Shown here piece by piece: positions 39,500 to 50,197 of a stretch of 64,000 nt of DNA. The position numbers and the translations under genes are program-made. Origin of the DNA: Afipia clevelandensis ATCC 49720 (GTDB lineage: Bacteria; Pseudomonadota; Alphaproteobacteria; Rhizobiales; Xanthobacteraceae). Location of the stretch: positions 2,902,926-2,966,925 of the forward strand of contig NZ_KB375281.1 of NCBI RefSeq assembly GCF_000336555.1, in the 5' to 3' direction. Each line of letters opens with the position of its first letter. Position 1 is the stretch's first letter. Under the pieces are notes generated by a model. The model did not search any database and was not told the origin of the DNA. It worked only from the letters and a program-made list of their open reading frames with translations.

Positions 39500-40655
39500 T
39501 CAAGTCGTCAAATTTCCCGCTGAACAAAAAGCCCCCGAAACCGCGGCTCCGGCGGCAGAAGCACCGCGAAAGAAAAGCTGGCGCCAGTTTGCCCGCGAAA
39601 AGCGGCGCACGTTGCTGCTGGTCGTGGTGCCGCTCATCGCGCTGGTCGCAGGCGTCGCATTCTATCTGTCAGGCGGACGCTATGCCTCGACCGATGACGC
39701 CTATGTCGGCGCGCAGAAGGTGCTGATCACGCCGGATATTTCAGGCAAGATTCAAAAAGTGCTCATCAAGGAAGGGCAGAAGGTCAAGGCTGGCGACGAA
39801 CTGTTCGAGATTGATCCGGTGCCGTTCCGCTTCGCGCTTCAGCAGGCCAAGGCCACCCTCGAAACCGCGAAGACGAACTACACCAATCTGCGCGACAACG
39901 TGAAGATTTACGCACAGATGCTCGATCTCGCCAGACAGGGCGTCGAGTTGAAACAGCGCGATGTGGAGCGCAAGGCGTCGCTGGTGAAGTCGCAGTCCGG
40001 CTCTCAGCTCGATCTCGATACCGCGACCACCAATCTCGTGCTGGCGCGCGCGCAGCTCGAGATGCTGCAGCAACAGCTCTCGAGCTCGAAAAACCAGTTG
40101 CTTGGCAACCCTGACCTGCCGCTGGAAGAATTCCCGCCCTACTTCCAGGCCAAGGCCGCGCTCGACCAGGCGCAGCGCAATCTCGATCACACCGTTCTGC
40201 GTGCGCCGATCGACGGCACCGCCACACAAGTCGACAGCATCCAGCTCGGGCGCTTCGTCAACGCAGGGGCGCCGGTGTTCAGCGTGATTGACGATGCGCA
40301 TCCGTGGGTGGACGCCAATCTGAAGGAGTCCGATCTGACCTACGTCGCCAAGGGACAGCCGGTGACCATGTCGATCGACGCATTCCCGGATCACACCTTC
40401 AAGGGCACCGTCGGCTCACTCAGCCCCGGCACCGGCGCGCAGTTCGCGATCCTGCCGCCGCAGAACGCCACCGGCAACTTCGTGAAGGTCGTTCAGCGTG
40501 TGCCGGTGCGGATCTATTTCGACGCCCATGACGCCGCCGTCCGGAAGCTCAAGGCCGGCATGAGCACGTTTGTCTGGGTCGATACCGGACATCAGCGCAC
40601 GCTTGCAGGCCTGCTTGGATTCTCCTCTGCTACGGCGCAGGAGAACGCCCGGTGA
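39492..40655 (+). CDS. emrA: HlyD-family membrane fusion protein (EmrA type)
   Basis: Periplasmic adaptor of a tripartite drug efflux pump. One N-terminal membrane helix (about residues 40-60) is followed by a biotinyl-lipoyl-like domain, a long coiled-coil hairpin (about 110-220) and a beta-barrel. VLRAPIDGTATQVDSIQLG is the return strand of the lipoyl half. ATG 39492 inside marR gives 387 residues. Pairs with the MFS protein encoded next. Confidence 0.93.
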   Translation: MADQVVKFPAEQKAPETAAPAAEAPRKKSWRQFAREKRRTLLLVVVPLIALVAGVAFYLSGGRYASTDDAYVGAQKVLITPDISGKIQKVLIKEGQKVKAGDELFEIDPVPFRFALQQAKATLETAKTNYTNLRDNVKIYAQMLDLARQGVELKQRDVERKASLVKSQSGSQLDLDTATTNLVLARAQLEMLQQQLSSSKNQLLGNPDLPLEEFPPYFQAKAALDQAQRNLDHTVLRAPIDGTATQVDSIQLGRFVNAGAPVFSVIDDAHPWVDANLKESDLTYVAKGQPVTMSIDAFPDHTFKGTVGSLSPGTGAQFAILPPQNATGNFVKVVQRVPVRIYFDAHDAAVRKLKAGMSTFVWVDTGHQRTLAGLLGFSSATAQENAR

Positions 40656-42214
40656 CCGCCGCCTCCGCCTCCACGGCGGCGGCACCGGGATTTCGCCGCA
40701 ACATGGTCACCATCTGCGCGATGACCGCGACAATTATGCAGGCGCTCGACACCACAATTGCCAACGTCGCGCTGCCCTACATGCAGGGCACGCTGTCGGC
40801 CTCGCAGGACCAGATCAACTGGGTTCTGACGTCCTACATCGTGGCGGCGGCGATCATGACTGCGCCGGTCGGCTGGATCGCCAACCGGTTCGGACGGAAG
40901 AAGGTGTTCATCGTTTGCTCCGCAGGCTTCACGGCGGCTTCGGTGATGTGCGGCCTCGCGCAGGACATTACGCAGATGGTGCTGTTCCGTCTGCTGCAGG
41001 GCGTATTCGGCGCAGCGTTGGTGCCGCTCTCACAGGCCGTGATGCTCGATTCCTACGCGCTGCATGAGCGCGCCAAGGCGATGTCGATCTGGGGCATGGG
41101 CGTGATGCTCGGCCCGATCATGGGTCCGTCGCTCGGCGCCTGGCTGACGGAAACCTACTCCTGGCACTGGGTGTTCTTCGTCAACCTGCCCTTCGGCATC
41201 TTCACCGTTCTCGGTCTGATGGCGTTCATGGACGAGACCGAACAGAACCATGATCTGCGCTTCGACTGGTTCGGCTTTACGTCGCTCGCCATCGGCATCG
41301 GCGCGATGCAATTGGCGCTGGATCGCGGCGAACAGCTTGGCTGGCTGGAATCGCCGGAGATCGTTGCCGAAGCCGTCATCTCGGCGATCGGCTTCTACTA
41401 CTTCTTCGCGCACTCCTTCACGACCAAGCGGCCCTTCATCCAGTTCGCGATCTTCAAGGACCGCAACTTCATCAGCGGCTGCATCTTCATGGCGATCATG
41501 GGCCTCGTGCTCTACAGCACCATGGCGCTGGCTTCGCCCTATCTGCAGAACGTGATCGGCTATCCGATCATGACCGCAGGGCTGCTGCTCGCGACCCGCG
41601 GCGGCGGCACATTCGTCGCCATGATGCTGGTGGGCCGCATGATGAAGTATGTCGAGGCCCGGACTCTGATCGCGAGCGGTATGCTGCTGATGTCAGTGTC
41701 GCTTTACTTCATGACCCAGTGGACCGACCAGACCGGCGTACCGACCATCGTGGCCGTCAGCGTCGCGCAAGGCTTCGGTCTCGGGCTGGTGTTCGTGCCA
41801 CTCAGTACGGTCTCGTTCCTGACACTGCCGAATGAGCTGCGCACCGATGGCACGGCGATGCTGACCCTGATGCGCAATGTCGCCAGTTCGATCGGCATCT
41901 CGGTTGTGATCGCAAAATTAACGTCCGGCGGCCGGGAGAGTTACGCAATCCTCAACGAACACGTCACGCCATTCAATCAGGCCATGCAGATGCCCGACGT
42001 CGCAGGAATGCTCAACATGACGACGGATTCCGGTCGCGCCATCATGGATGTCATGATCAAGGCACAGGCGCAGATCATCGCGTTCTCGCACGATTACCAG
42101 ATGGTGATGGTGGTGACGCTGTGCGCCATCCCGCTGGCGATGATGATCGGCTCGACCAAGGCCGCGCTGCGAAAACAGACGCAAAGCCCGGATCATGCCG
42201 CGGTGATGGAATAG
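40652..42214 (+). CDS. emrB: DHA2-family MFS multidrug transporter (EmrB type)
   Basis: A 14-helix drug/proton antiporter of 520 residues. Motif D1 LDTTIANVALPYM in the first helix and motif A WIANRFGRKKVF are present, as is the family C motif GPIMGPSLGAWL. It works with EmrA and probably an outer-membrane TolC-like channel coded elsewhere. A GTGA overlap couples it to emrA. Confidence 0.95.
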   Translation: MTAASASTAAAPGFRRNMVTICAMTATIMQALDTTIANVALPYMQGTLSASQDQINWVLTSYIVAAAIMTAPVGWIANRFGRKKVFIVCSAGFTAASVMCGLAQDITQMVLFRLLQGVFGAALVPLSQAVMLDSYALHERAKAMSIWGMGVMLGPIMGPSLGAWLTETYSWHWVFFVNLPFGIFTVLGLMAFMDETEQNHDLRFDWFGFTSLAIGIGAMQLALDRGEQLGWLESPEIVAEAVISAIGFYYFFAHSFTTKRPFIQFAIFKDRNFISGCIFMAIMGLVLYSTMALASPYLQNVIGYPIMTAGLLLATRGGGTFVAMMLVGRMMKYVEARTLIASGMLLMSVSLYFMTQWTDQTGVPTIVAVSVAQGFGLGLVFVPLSTVSFLTLPNELRTDGTAMLTLMRNVASSIGISVVIAKLTSGGRESYAILNEHVTPFNQAMQMPDVAGMLNMTTDSGRAIMDVMIKAQAQIIAFSHDYQMVMVVTLCAIPLAMMIGSTKAALRKQTQSPDHAAVME

Positions 42215-42235
42215 TCCATCGGATCAACTCAAAGA

Positions 42236-42263
42236 AAAACGGGGAGCCAAGGCTCCCCGTTTT
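42236..42263. terminator. Bidirectional terminator between emrB and pcaF
   Basis: A 13-bp perfect stem (AAAACGGGGAGCC / GGCTCCCCGTTTT) with a 2-nt loop and A/T runs on both sides. Confidence 0.92.
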
Positions 42264-42282
42264 CGTCTGATGCCAGATAAGC

Positions 42283-43491
42283 TCAGTTGACCTTTTCAAT
42301 CGCCGCGGCGGCACCTTGACCCACACCGACGCACATGGTCGCCAGCGCATACTTGCCGCCGCGCTTCTCAAGACCATGCACCGCCGTCAGAACGAGCCGC
42401 GCACCGCTCATGCCGAGCGGATGGCCTAGCGCAATCGCACCGCCATGCGGATTGACGAAATCGGAATCTTCCTTGACGCCGAGCTGGCGCAGCACTGCAA
42501 GGCCCTGCGAGGCAAACGCCTCGTTAAGCTCGATCAGGTCGATGTCGCTGATCTTGAGGCCGAGCTTCTCGAGCAGCTTGCGCACCGCAGGCACCGGGCC
42601 CATGCCCATGACACGCGGCGCGACGCCGGCCGAGGCATGCGCGAGCAGCTTTGCGCGCGGGGTCAGGCCGTGCTTCTTCACCGCCTCTTCGGACGCGAGA
42701 ATGATCGCCGCCGCGCCATCGTTCACGCCCGAGGCGTTGCCCGCAGTCACCGTGCCGTCCGGGCGGGTCACGGGCTTCAGCTTGGCAAGCTGCTCCAGTG
42801 TGGTTTCGGGACGCGGATGCTCGTCCTTGTCGACGATCACCGGACCCGTCTTGCCGCCGGCAACCGTGACCGGGACGATTTCCTCGGCGAAGTAACCCGC
42901 CGCAATCGCCTTGCCCGCGCGCTGCTGCGAGCGGATCGCGAAGGCGTCCTGGTCCTCACGCGAAATCTGGTAATCGGTGGCGACATTCTCGCCGGTCTCC
43001 GGCATGGAGTCGACGCCGTACATCTTCTTCATCAGCGGATTGACGAAGCGCCAGCCGATCGTGGTGTCATAGGTTTCCACCGCACGCTGATAGGCCTCGT
43101 TGGCCTTGCCGGTGACGAACGGCGCGCGGGTCATGGACTCCACACCGCCCGCGATGGCGAAGTCGATTTCACCGGCGCGGATCGCCCGGGCGATGCCGCC
43201 GACCGCATCGAGGCCCGACGCGCAGAGGCGGTTGACCGTCATGCCGGGCACCGTCTCGGGCAAGCCCGCCAGCAGCAGCGCCATGCGCGCGACATTGCGG
43301 TTGTCTTCGCCGGCCTGATTGGCGCAGCCATAGGACACTTCGTCCAGCGCACCCCAGTCGGCCTTCGCATTGCGCTCCATCAGCGCCTTGATCGGCGCCG
43401 CGGCAAGATCGTCCGCGCGAACCTTGGCCAGCGATCCGCCGAACCGTCCGATAGGCGTACGCACCGCATCACAGATGTAAACATCACGCAT
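42283..43491 (-). CDS. pcaF: 3-oxoadipyl-CoA thiolase (acetyl-CoA acyltransferase)
   Basis: Cleaves 3-oxoadipyl-CoA to succinyl-CoA and acetyl-CoA at the end of the beta-ketoadipate pathway. The opening DVYICDAVRTPIGRFGG is the PcaF pattern. Cys90 (NRLCASG) is the nucleophile; NEAFASQ, GHPLGMSG and CVGVGQG are intact. The start is ATG 43491 (402 residues) with GGGAG upstream; the GTG at 43497 is less likely. No other pca gene is in the window, so a broader thiolase role remains possible. Confidence 0.88.
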   Translation of the reverse strand: MRDVYICDAVRTPIGRFGGSLAKVRADDLAAAPIKALMERNAKADWGALDEVSYGCANQAGEDNRNVARMALLLAGLPETVPGMTVNRLCASGLDAVGGIARAIRAGEIDFAIAGGVESMTRAPFVTGKANEAYQRAVETYDTTIGWRFVNPLMKKMYGVDSMPETGENVATDYQISREDQDAFAIRSQQRAGKAIAAGYFAEEIVPVTVAGGKTGPVIVDKDEHPRPETTLEQLAKLKPVTRPDGTVTAGNASGVNDGAAAIILASEEAVKKHGLTPRAKLLAHASAGVAPRVMGMGPVPAVRKLLEKLGLKISDIDLIELNEAFASQGLAVLRQLGVKEDSDFVNPHGGAIALGHPLGMSGARLVLTAVHGLEKRGGKYALATMCVGVGQGAAAAIEKVN

Positions 43492-43698
43492 GGTCACTCT
43501 CCCTGAAAATCCTGCGGGCGTTGGCGCGTCCGCTTCCGGCTGGCGAGAGTTTTAGGAAGCGGTCTCCACCGCGTCAAACGATCCATGGCCGGAACAGGCT
43601 CCTGACGTGGCAGGGCGGCCATGCACAGAACCGCGCAAGACGTGGAAAACGCCGCCGGCAATTCCACCATGCGGAAGAACTTTGCTAATGTTCGCTCC

Positions 43699-46434
43699 AT
43701 GACCATCCATTCCACGCCGCCCGCATCGCCGACTCCCGAAACCGCAGCCCCGGACGCTGCCGGGCGGGTCACGCCGATGATGGAACAATATCTGGAGATC
43801 AAGGCCGCCAATCCGGGCCTGCTACTGTTCTACCGGATGGGTGATTTCTACGAACTGTTCTTCGAGGATGCCGAAACCGCCTCGCGCGCGCTGGGCATCA
43901 CGCTGACCAAGCGCGGGAAGCACATGGGCGAAGACATCCCGATGTGCGGCGTGCCGGTGGAGCGTTCGGACGATTACCTGCACCGGCTGATCGCGCTCGG
44001 CCACCGCGTCGCGGTCTGCGAGCAGACCGAGAATCCCGCCGAAGCCAAGAAGCGCGGCAACAAGAGTGTGGTTCGCCGCGACGTGGTACGGCTGGTCACG
44101 CCGGGCACGCTGACCGAAGACACGTTGCTGGACGCGAAGGCGAACAATTATCTGCTCGCCATTGCGCGCGCACGCGGGTCATCGGCGGCAAGCGACCGTA
44201 TCGGCCTCGCATGGATTGATATTTCGACCGCGGAATTCAGCGTCACCGAATGTGGTGCCAACGAACTTGGCGCCACGCTGGCGCGGATCAATCCGAATGA
44301 AGTGGTCGTCACGGACGCACTGTATTCAGACCCCGAACTGTCCGCGCTGTTCCGCACGCTCGCCGCGGTCACGCCGGTGACCCGCGACATTTTCGACGCC
44401 GCCACCGCCGAGCGGCGGCTGTGTGATTATTTCGCCGTTGCGACCATGGATGGTTTCGGCGCGATGTCGCGGCTGGAAGCCACCGCAGCGGCGGCCGCCG
44501 TGACCTATGTCGACCGTACCCAGGTCGGCCAGCACCTGCCGCTGTCGCCGCCGGCGCGTGAAGCGGCGGGCACCACCATGGCGATCGACCCCGCCACCCG
44601 CGCCAATCTCGAACTGACGCGGACGCTGGCGGGCGAGCGGCGCGGATCGCTGCTCGACGCCATCGACTGCACGGTAACCGCCGCCGGATCGCGGTTGCTG
44701 TCGCAACGCCTCGCGGCGCCGCTCACCGACAGCGCTGCTATTTCGCACCGGCTCGATGCGACGGCGCTGTTCGCGGACGACAGCGCAGCGCGTGACGATC
44801 TGCGCAGCATCCTGCGCGCGGCACCTGATATTTCACGCGCGCTGGCGCGGCTCTCGGTCGGGCGCGGCGGCCCGCGCGATCTTGCGGCACTGCGCGACGG
44901 CATTCTCGCCGCCGACAGGATTCTCGACCGGCTCGCGAAGATCGAAAAGCTGCCGCGCGACATTTCACTTGCGATAGAGGCTTTGCGCCGCCCGTCACGC
45001 GATCTCGCACAAGAATTTGCGCGTGGTCTCGCGGATGAACTGCCGCTGTTCAAGCGCGACGGTGGCTTTGTCCGCTCGGGTTACGAAGCCGCGCTGGACG
45101 AAACCCGTAACCTGCGCGACGCCTCGCGCCTCGTGGTCGCGGCGATGCAGGCACGTTACGCAGACGATACCGGCATCAAGGGCCTCAAGATCCGGCACAA
45201 CAACGTACTCGGCTATTTCGTCGAGGTCACCGCGCAGCACGGCGACAAGCTGATGACCGCGCCGCTGAATGCGACCTTCATCCATCGCCAGACGCTCGCC
45301 GGGCAAGTTCGCTTCACCACCACCGAACTCGGCGAGATCGAAGCCAAGATCGCCAATGCCGGCGACCGCGCGCTCGGGCTTGAACTCGAAATCTTCGACA
45401 AACTGTGCGCGCAGGCGGTCGCTGCCGGCGATGACTTGCGCGCCGCCGCGCATGCTTTCGCGCTGCTCGATGTCACATCCGCGCTGGCCAAGCTCGCCGT
45501 CGACGAGAACTACACGCGGCCTGTGGTCGACAACTCACTGAAGTTCTCGATCGAAGGCGGACGCCACCCGGTGGTCGAGCAATCATTGAAACGGGACGGA
45601 CAGCCGTTCATCGCCAATGCGTGCGACCTGTCGCCGGGGCCGACGCAGTCCTCGGGGCAGATCTGGCTGATCACCGGTCCGAACATGGCCGGTAAATCGA
45701 CCTTCCTGCGGCAGAACGCGCTGATCGCGCTGATGGCGCAGATCGGCAGCTTCGTGCCCGCGAAGCTCGCCCATATCGGCATTGTGGACCGGCTGTTCTC
45801 CCGCGTCGGCGCGGCGGACGATCTCGCGCGCGGGCGCTCGACCTTCATGGTCGAAATGGTCGAGACCGCGGCGATCCTCAATCAGGCTGGCGAGCGGGCG
45901 CTGGTGATCCTCGACGAGATTGGACGCGGGACATCCACCTTCGACGGACTGTCGATTGCATGGGCTTCGATCGAACACCTGCATGAATCGAACAGATGCC
46001 GCGCATTGTTCGCCACGCATTATCATGAATTGACGGCGCTCTCGGCCAATCTGCCGCGCCTGTTCAATGCCACCGTTCGCGTGAAAGAGTGGCAGGGCGA
46101 TGTCGTGTTCCTGCACGAGGTGCTGCCGGGTTCGGCAGACCGCTCCTATGGCATTCAGGTTGCTAAACTCGCAGGGCTCCCCGCCGCCGTGGTCGCACGC
46201 GCGAAGTCGGTGCTGGCGAAACTCGAAGCACAGGACCGCAACACCACGGCCCGCGCCTTGGCCGACGACCTGCCACTATTCGCCGTGCCGTCGCGCGCCG
46301 CACCCGAACCGCAGCCGCCGAGCATCGCCGACCAGATCGCCGAAGCGCTTGGCGCGCTGCATCCCGACGACATGTCGCCGCGCGAAGCGCTCGATGCTTT
46401 GTATGCGCTGAAAGCGAAGCTGCCGAAGCAGTAA
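43699..46434 (+). CDS. mutS: DNA mismatch repair protein MutS
   Basis: Recognises mismatches and starts repair with MutL. The N-terminal mismatch-binding FYE motif sits in [17 protein letters not shown]. Core, clamp and ATPase domains follow, with Walker [10 protein letters not shown] (660-668) and the signature [13 protein letters not shown] use ATG 43699 (911 residues) as it matches related proteins; two in-frame ATGs upstream (43621, 43669) would add a non-conserved tail, although 43621 has an AGGG in front. The C-terminus ends with a short helical dimer/tetramer segment. Confidence 0.96.
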   Translation: MTIHSTPPASPTPETAAPDAAGRVTPMMEQYLEIKAANPGLLLFYRMGDFYELFFEDAETASRALGITLTKRGKHMGEDIPMCGVPVERSDDYLHRLIALGHRVAVCEQTENPAEAKKRGNKSVVRRDVVRLVTPGTLTEDTLLDAKANNYLLAIARARGSSAASDRIGLAWIDISTAEFSVTECGANELGATLARINPNEVVVTDALYSDPELSALFRTLAAVTPVTRDIFDAATAERRLCDYFAVATMDGFGAMSRLEATAAAAAVTYVDRTQVGQHLPLSPPAREAAGTTMAIDPATRANLELTRTLAGERRGSLLDAIDCTVTAAGSRLLSQRLAAPLTDSAAISHRLDATALFADDSAARDDLRSILRAAPDISRALARLSVGRGGPRDLAALRDGILAADRILDRLAKIEKLPRDISLAIEALRRPSRDLAQEFARGLADELPLFKRDGGFVRSGYEAALDETRNLRDASRLVVAAMQARYADDTGIKGLKIRHNNVLGYFVEVTAQHGDKLMTAPLNATFIHRQTLAGQVRFTTTELGEIEAKIANAGDRALGLELEIFDKLCAQAVAAGDDLRAAAHAFALLDVTSALAKLAVDENYTRPVVDNSLKFSIEGGRHPVVEQSLKRDGQPFIANACDLSPGPTQSSGQIWLITGPNMAGKSTFLRQNALIALMAQIGSFVPAKLAHIGIVDRLFSRVGAADDLARGRSTFMVEMVETAAILNQAGERALVILDEIGRGTSTFDGLSIAWASIEHLHESNRCRALFATHYHELTALSANLPRLFNATVRVKEWQGDVVFLHEVLPGSADRSYGIQVAKLAGLPAAVVARAKSVLAKLEAQDRNTTARALADDLPLFAVPSRAAPEPQPPSIADQIAEALGALHPDDMSPREALDALYALKAKLPKQ

Positions 46435-46947
46435 TCAGACGCGGTTGATCGACACGCTGGTCTTCGGGCCGTTCCTGATAGTCTGATAGACCACACAATA
46501 ACGCTCGGTGAGTTTCAGAAGCTGATCGAGCTTGTCCTGCGGCGCATCGGTGTCGACATCGAAACGCAGGCGGATTTCGGCAAAGCCGACCGGAGCTTCC
46601 TTGTCGATGCCGAGCGTGCCGCGAAAATCGAGATCGCCCTCGGCCGTGACATTCCCGGATTTCAGCGGCGCGTCGATCGCGGTCGCCACCGACTTCAGGG
46701 TCACGCCGGCGCAAGCCACCAGCGCTTCCAGCAGCATGTCGCCGGAACACAGTTCAAGACCCGAGCCGCCTGTCCCCGGATGCAAACCGGCAATCGCAGC
46801 CGCCGCCTTGCCGGTTTCGACCTTGCAGGACAGGCCCTCGCTGTCGAGCGAACCTCGCGCCTTGAGCGTAATCAGGGCTGCCTTGGGGTCCGCCTTGTAG
46901 CGATCCTTGATCGGCGCCTGCATGGCGCGCAGCTCGGTCGAATCCAT
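46435..46947 (-). CDS. OsmC-family protein
   Basis: A 170-residue OsmC/Ohr-fold protein, a group that reduces hydroperoxides through two cysteines. CSGDMLLEALVACAGVTLKSVA carries both candidates, spaced 12 residues apart. Family membership is clear, but whether it is a peroxidase or another OsmC type is uncertain. Its stop codon abuts that of mutS directly. Confidence 0.87.
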   Translation of the reverse strand: MDSTELRAMQAPIKDRYKADPKAALITLKARGSLDSEGLSCKVETGKAAAAIAGLHPGTGGSGLELCSGDMLLEALVACAGVTLKSVATAIDAPLKSGNVTAEGDLDFRGTLGIDKEAPVGFAEIRLRFDVDTDAPQDKLDQLLKLTERYCVVYQTIRNGPKTSVSINRV

Positions 46948-47074
46948 GATCCTGTCTCCGTTTCTTCCGGGATCAACATCGCCACCGACGGCTTATTCCG
47001 CATTATGTCCTCTCACCTGCGGCGCGCAAATCACCTGCTGCAATCCCCTAACGCAGCCTTTTTAACGGGGGAAA

Positions 47075-47092
47075 TGTTGATATATTTCAACA
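47075..47092. promoter_or_regulatory. AT-rich inverted repeat upstream of glnD
   Basis: TGTTGA-N6-TCAACA (18 bp) lies about 150 bp before the glnD start, in an unusually AT-rich patch of a 296-bp gap with no gene that I can support. It may be an operator or part of a promoter for glnD. It is not an NtrC site. Confidence 0.4.
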
Positions 47093-47243
47093 AGTTATCT
47101 TGCTTCGCCGACGTGACGAAAACTGCAGACATGCACGTCGCAAAAAAGGCCGCTCTCGCCAACGGACGAGAAAACAGCACAGACGGCGCGTTCTGCCGCA
47201 ATCGCCTGATGACACCGCTGTTGCTGTCCGTTATCCGAAGAGG

Positions 47244-50039
47244 ATGGACAGCGTGACGGCCTCGATTCCCCCAGCCCCCGAAGTGCAGTTCGATACGGCG
47301 CGCATCACCGCCGAGGTGGATGCGCTGGCCGACAGGCACGCCGGCAAGGACGATCAGTTCCGCGCCGCCATCACCCAACTGCTGAAGGGTGAACTGGCGC
47401 GCGCCCGCGACGCGGCGCAGGCCCAACTCCTGAAGGATCGCCACGGCCGCCGCTGCGCCGAGCGGCTCTGCGACGTTCAGGACGAGATCATCCGCATCCT
47501 GTTCAACGCCGCGACCCGGCACCTCTATCACTCGCCGACGCCGTCGGACTCCGAGCGCATGGCGGTGATCGCCACCGGCGGCTACGGACGCGGCCTGATG
47601 GCGCCGGAGTCCGACATCGACCTGCTGTTCATCCTGCCCTACAAGCAGACCGCATGGGGCGAACAGGTCGCCGAGGCGATTCTATATTGCCTCTGGGACA
47701 TGGGTCTGAAAGTCGGTCACGCCACCCGCTCGATCGACGAGTCCATCCGTCAGGCGCGCGCGGACATGACCATCCGCACCTCGGTGCTGGAAACCCGTTT
47801 CCTCACCGGCGACCAAGCGCTCTACGATGAACTGGTGATGCGCTTCGACAAGGAAGTGGTGCAAGGCACCGCCGCCGAATTCGTCGCCGCCAAGCTGGCG
47901 GAGCGCGAGGAGCGTCACCGCCGCGCGGGCCAGTCACGCTATCTGGTCGAACCCAACGTGAAAGACGGCAAGGGCGGGCTGCGCGACCTGCACACGCTGT
48001 TCTGGATCGCGAAATATGTCTACCGCGTTCATGACGCCGCGGACCTCGTCCAGCAGGGCGTGTTCGATCCGCAGGAATACCGCACCTTCCGCCGCTGCGA
48101 AGATTTCCTGTGGTCGGTCCGCTGCAACATGCATTTCTATACCGGCCGGCCCGAAGAGCGGCTGTCGTTTGAAATGCAGCGCGAGATCGCACAACGTCTG
48201 GGCTACACTTCGCATCCCGGCATGCAGGATGTCGAACGCTTCATGAAGCACTACTTCCTGATCGCCAAAGACGTCGGCGATCTGACCGCGATCCTCTGCG
48301 CCAAACTGGAGGATCAGGAAACCAAGCCTGCGCCGGTCCTGAGCCGCATGATGGCGCGGCTGCGCCCCGGCCGCAAACGCAGCCGCGTTCCCGGCAGCGA
48401 CGACTTCGTGGTCGACAACAACCGCATCAACCTGGCCGCGCCCGACGTGTTCAAGACCGATCCGGTCAATCTGATCCGCGTCTTCCGTCTCGCGCAAAAG
48501 AACAATCTCGCATTCCATCCGGACGCCATGCGCGCAGCCACGCGCTCGCTCGGGCTTATCACGCCGAAGCTGCGCGAGAATCCGGACGCCAACAAGCTGT
48601 TCATGGAGATCCTGACATCGAACGACGCGGAGACCGTGCTGCGCCGGATGAACGAGGCCGGCGTGCTCGGCCGTTTCATCCGCGCGTTCGGACGGATCGT
48701 GTCGATGATGCAGTTCAACATGTATCACCACTACACCGTGGACGAGCATCTGCTGCGCTGCATCGGCATCCTTCAGGACATCGAGCGCGGCGGGAACGAC
48801 GAATTCGCCGTTGCCAGCGACTTGATGCGAAAGATTCAGCCCGAACATCGCGCCGTGATCTACATGGCGGTATTCCTCCATGACATCGCCAAGGGCCGGC
48901 CCGAGGATCACTCCATTGCTGGTGCCAAGGTCGCGCGGCGGCTGTGCCCGCGCTTCGGCTTCAACACCGCCGACACCGAACTGATCGCCTGGCTGATCGA
49001 AGAACACCTCACAATGTCCACGGTGGCGCAGTCGCGCGACCTGTCGGACCGCAAGACCATCGAGAATTTCGCCGCCGTCGTGCAATCGGTGGAGCAGATG
49101 AAGCTGCTGACCATCCTGACCACCGCCGACATTCGCGGCGTCGGTCCCGGCGTCTGGAACGGCTGGAAGGCGCAGCTCATCCGCACGCTGTATTATGAAA
49201 CCGAACCGGTGCTGACCGGCGGCTTCTCCGAGGTCAACCGCGCCCAGCGCATTGAAGTGGCGCAGGCGGAATTCCGCGCCAACTTCAAGGAATGGCCGGA
49301 AGCAGAGCTTGAAGCCTATATCTCACGGCACTATCCGGCCTACTGGCTGAAGGTCGAGCTGGCGCGCAAAATCCGTCACGCGCGGTTTGTGAAGGCGAGC
49401 GAAGCCGGCGGCCACAAGCTCGCGGTCAATGTCGGCTTCGACGAAGGGCGCGGCGTCACCGAACTTACCATCATGGCGCCGGATCATCCCTGGCTGCTGT
49501 CGATCATCGCGGGCGCCTGCGCGTCGGCCGGGGCGAACATCGTTGACGCGCAAATCTACACCACCACCGACGGCATCGCGCTCGACACCATCGCCATCAC
49601 CCGCGAATACGACCGCGACGATGATGAAGGCCGCCGCGCCACCCGCATCGGCGACACCATCGAGCAGGTGCTGGAAGGCAAACTGCGGCTGCCGGACGTG
49701 ATGGCGCGCCGCACGGCCTCGAAGACACGGCTGAAGCCGTTCATTGTCGAGCCTGAAGTGACTATCAACAACCAGTGGTCCGACCGCTACACCGTGATCG
49801 AGGTCTCGGGCCTCGACCGGCCCGGCCTGCTGTTTCAGCTCACCACCGCGATCTCCAAGCTCAATCTCAACATCGCCTCCGCGCATGTCGCGACCTTCGG
49901 CGAGCGCGCCCGCGACGTGTTCTATGTGACCGATCTGCTCGGCGCACAGATTACCGCGCCGACCCGGCAGGCCGCCATCAAGCGCGCCCTGATCCATCTG
50001 CTCGCCAACGGCGATGCGTCGGAAAAACCCGCGGCCTGA
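47244..50039 (+). CDS. glnD: PII uridylyltransferase / uridylyl-removing enzyme GlnD
   Basis: Senses glutamine and adds or removes UMP on PII proteins (GlnB, GlnK), setting the nitrogen status. The nucleotidyltransferase motif GGYGRG (112-117) and DID (124-126) are intact. The HD domain for removal has His546-Asp547 (HDIAKGRPEDHS). Two ACT domains form the C-terminus. I use ATG 47244 (931 residues, usual length), although an open frame extends upstream to 47100. Together with ptsP it makes this window rich in nitrogen control. Confidence 0.96.
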   Translation: MDSVTASIPPAPEVQFDTARITAEVDALADRHAGKDDQFRAAITQLLKGELARARDAAQAQLLKDRHGRRCAERLCDVQDEIIRILFNAATRHLYHSPTPSDSERMAVIATGGYGRGLMAPESDIDLLFILPYKQTAWGEQVAEAILYCLWDMGLKVGHATRSIDESIRQARADMTIRTSVLETRFLTGDQALYDELVMRFDKEVVQGTAAEFVAAKLAEREERHRRAGQSRYLVEPNVKDGKGGLRDLHTLFWIAKYVYRVHDAADLVQQGVFDPQEYRTFRRCEDFLWSVRCNMHFYTGRPEERLSFEMQREIAQRLGYTSHPGMQDVERFMKHYFLIAKDVGDLTAILCAKLEDQETKPAPVLSRMMARLRPGRKRSRVPGSDDFVVDNNRINLAAPDVFKTDPVNLIRVFRLAQKNNLAFHPDAMRAATRSLGLITPKLRENPDANKLFMEILTSNDAETVLRRMNEAGVLGRFIRAFGRIVSMMQFNMYHHYTVDEHLLRCIGILQDIERGGNDEFAVASDLMRKIQPEHRAVIYMAVFLHDIAKGRPEDHSIAGAKVARRLCPRFGFNTADTELIAWLIEEHLTMSTVAQSRDLSDRKTIENFAAVVQSVEQMKLLTILTTADIRGVGPGVWNGWKAQLIRTLYYETEPVLTGGFSEVNRAQRIEVAQAEFRANFKEWPEAELEAYISRHYPAYWLKVELARKIRHARFVKASEAGGHKLAVNVGFDEGRGVTELTIMAPDHPWLLSIIAGACASAGANIVDAQIYTTTDGIALDTIAITREYDRDDDEGRRATRIGDTIEQVLEGKLRLPDVMARRTASKTRLKPFIVEPEVTINNQWSDRYTVIEVSGLDRPGLLFQLTTAISKLNLNIASAHVATFGERARDVFYVTDLLGAQITAPTRQAAIKRALIHLLANGDASEKPAA

Positions 50040-50132
50040 CTTATCTTTCCGCGCGCCGGCCTCCCCTGCACTTTGGATCATGGCCATTTGCCGCAGGCGC
50101 AATCGCGGCTGTGCCATGCGCCTTTGCAAGCC

Positions 50133-50146
50133 GTGGTGATTATCAA
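50133..50146 (+). promoter_or_regulatory. Weak FNR/FixK-like half-palindrome upstream of cydA
   Basis: GTGGTGATTATCAA matches one full arm (ATCAA) and three of five bases of the other in the TTGAT-N4-ATCAA box, 52 bp before cydA. FNR/FixK-type control of bd oxidases is known in this group. The left arm is poor. Confidence 0.3.
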
Positions 50147-50197
50147 CCCGGCATTTGCGTGATATAGATCGCGAACTGGACATACCGGAGGTCCGCG

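Noticed and set aside
46948-47243. N-terminal extension of glnD from 47100
   Set aside because: The extra 48 residues are basic and low in complexity, unlike GlnD, and ATG 47244 gives the normal length.
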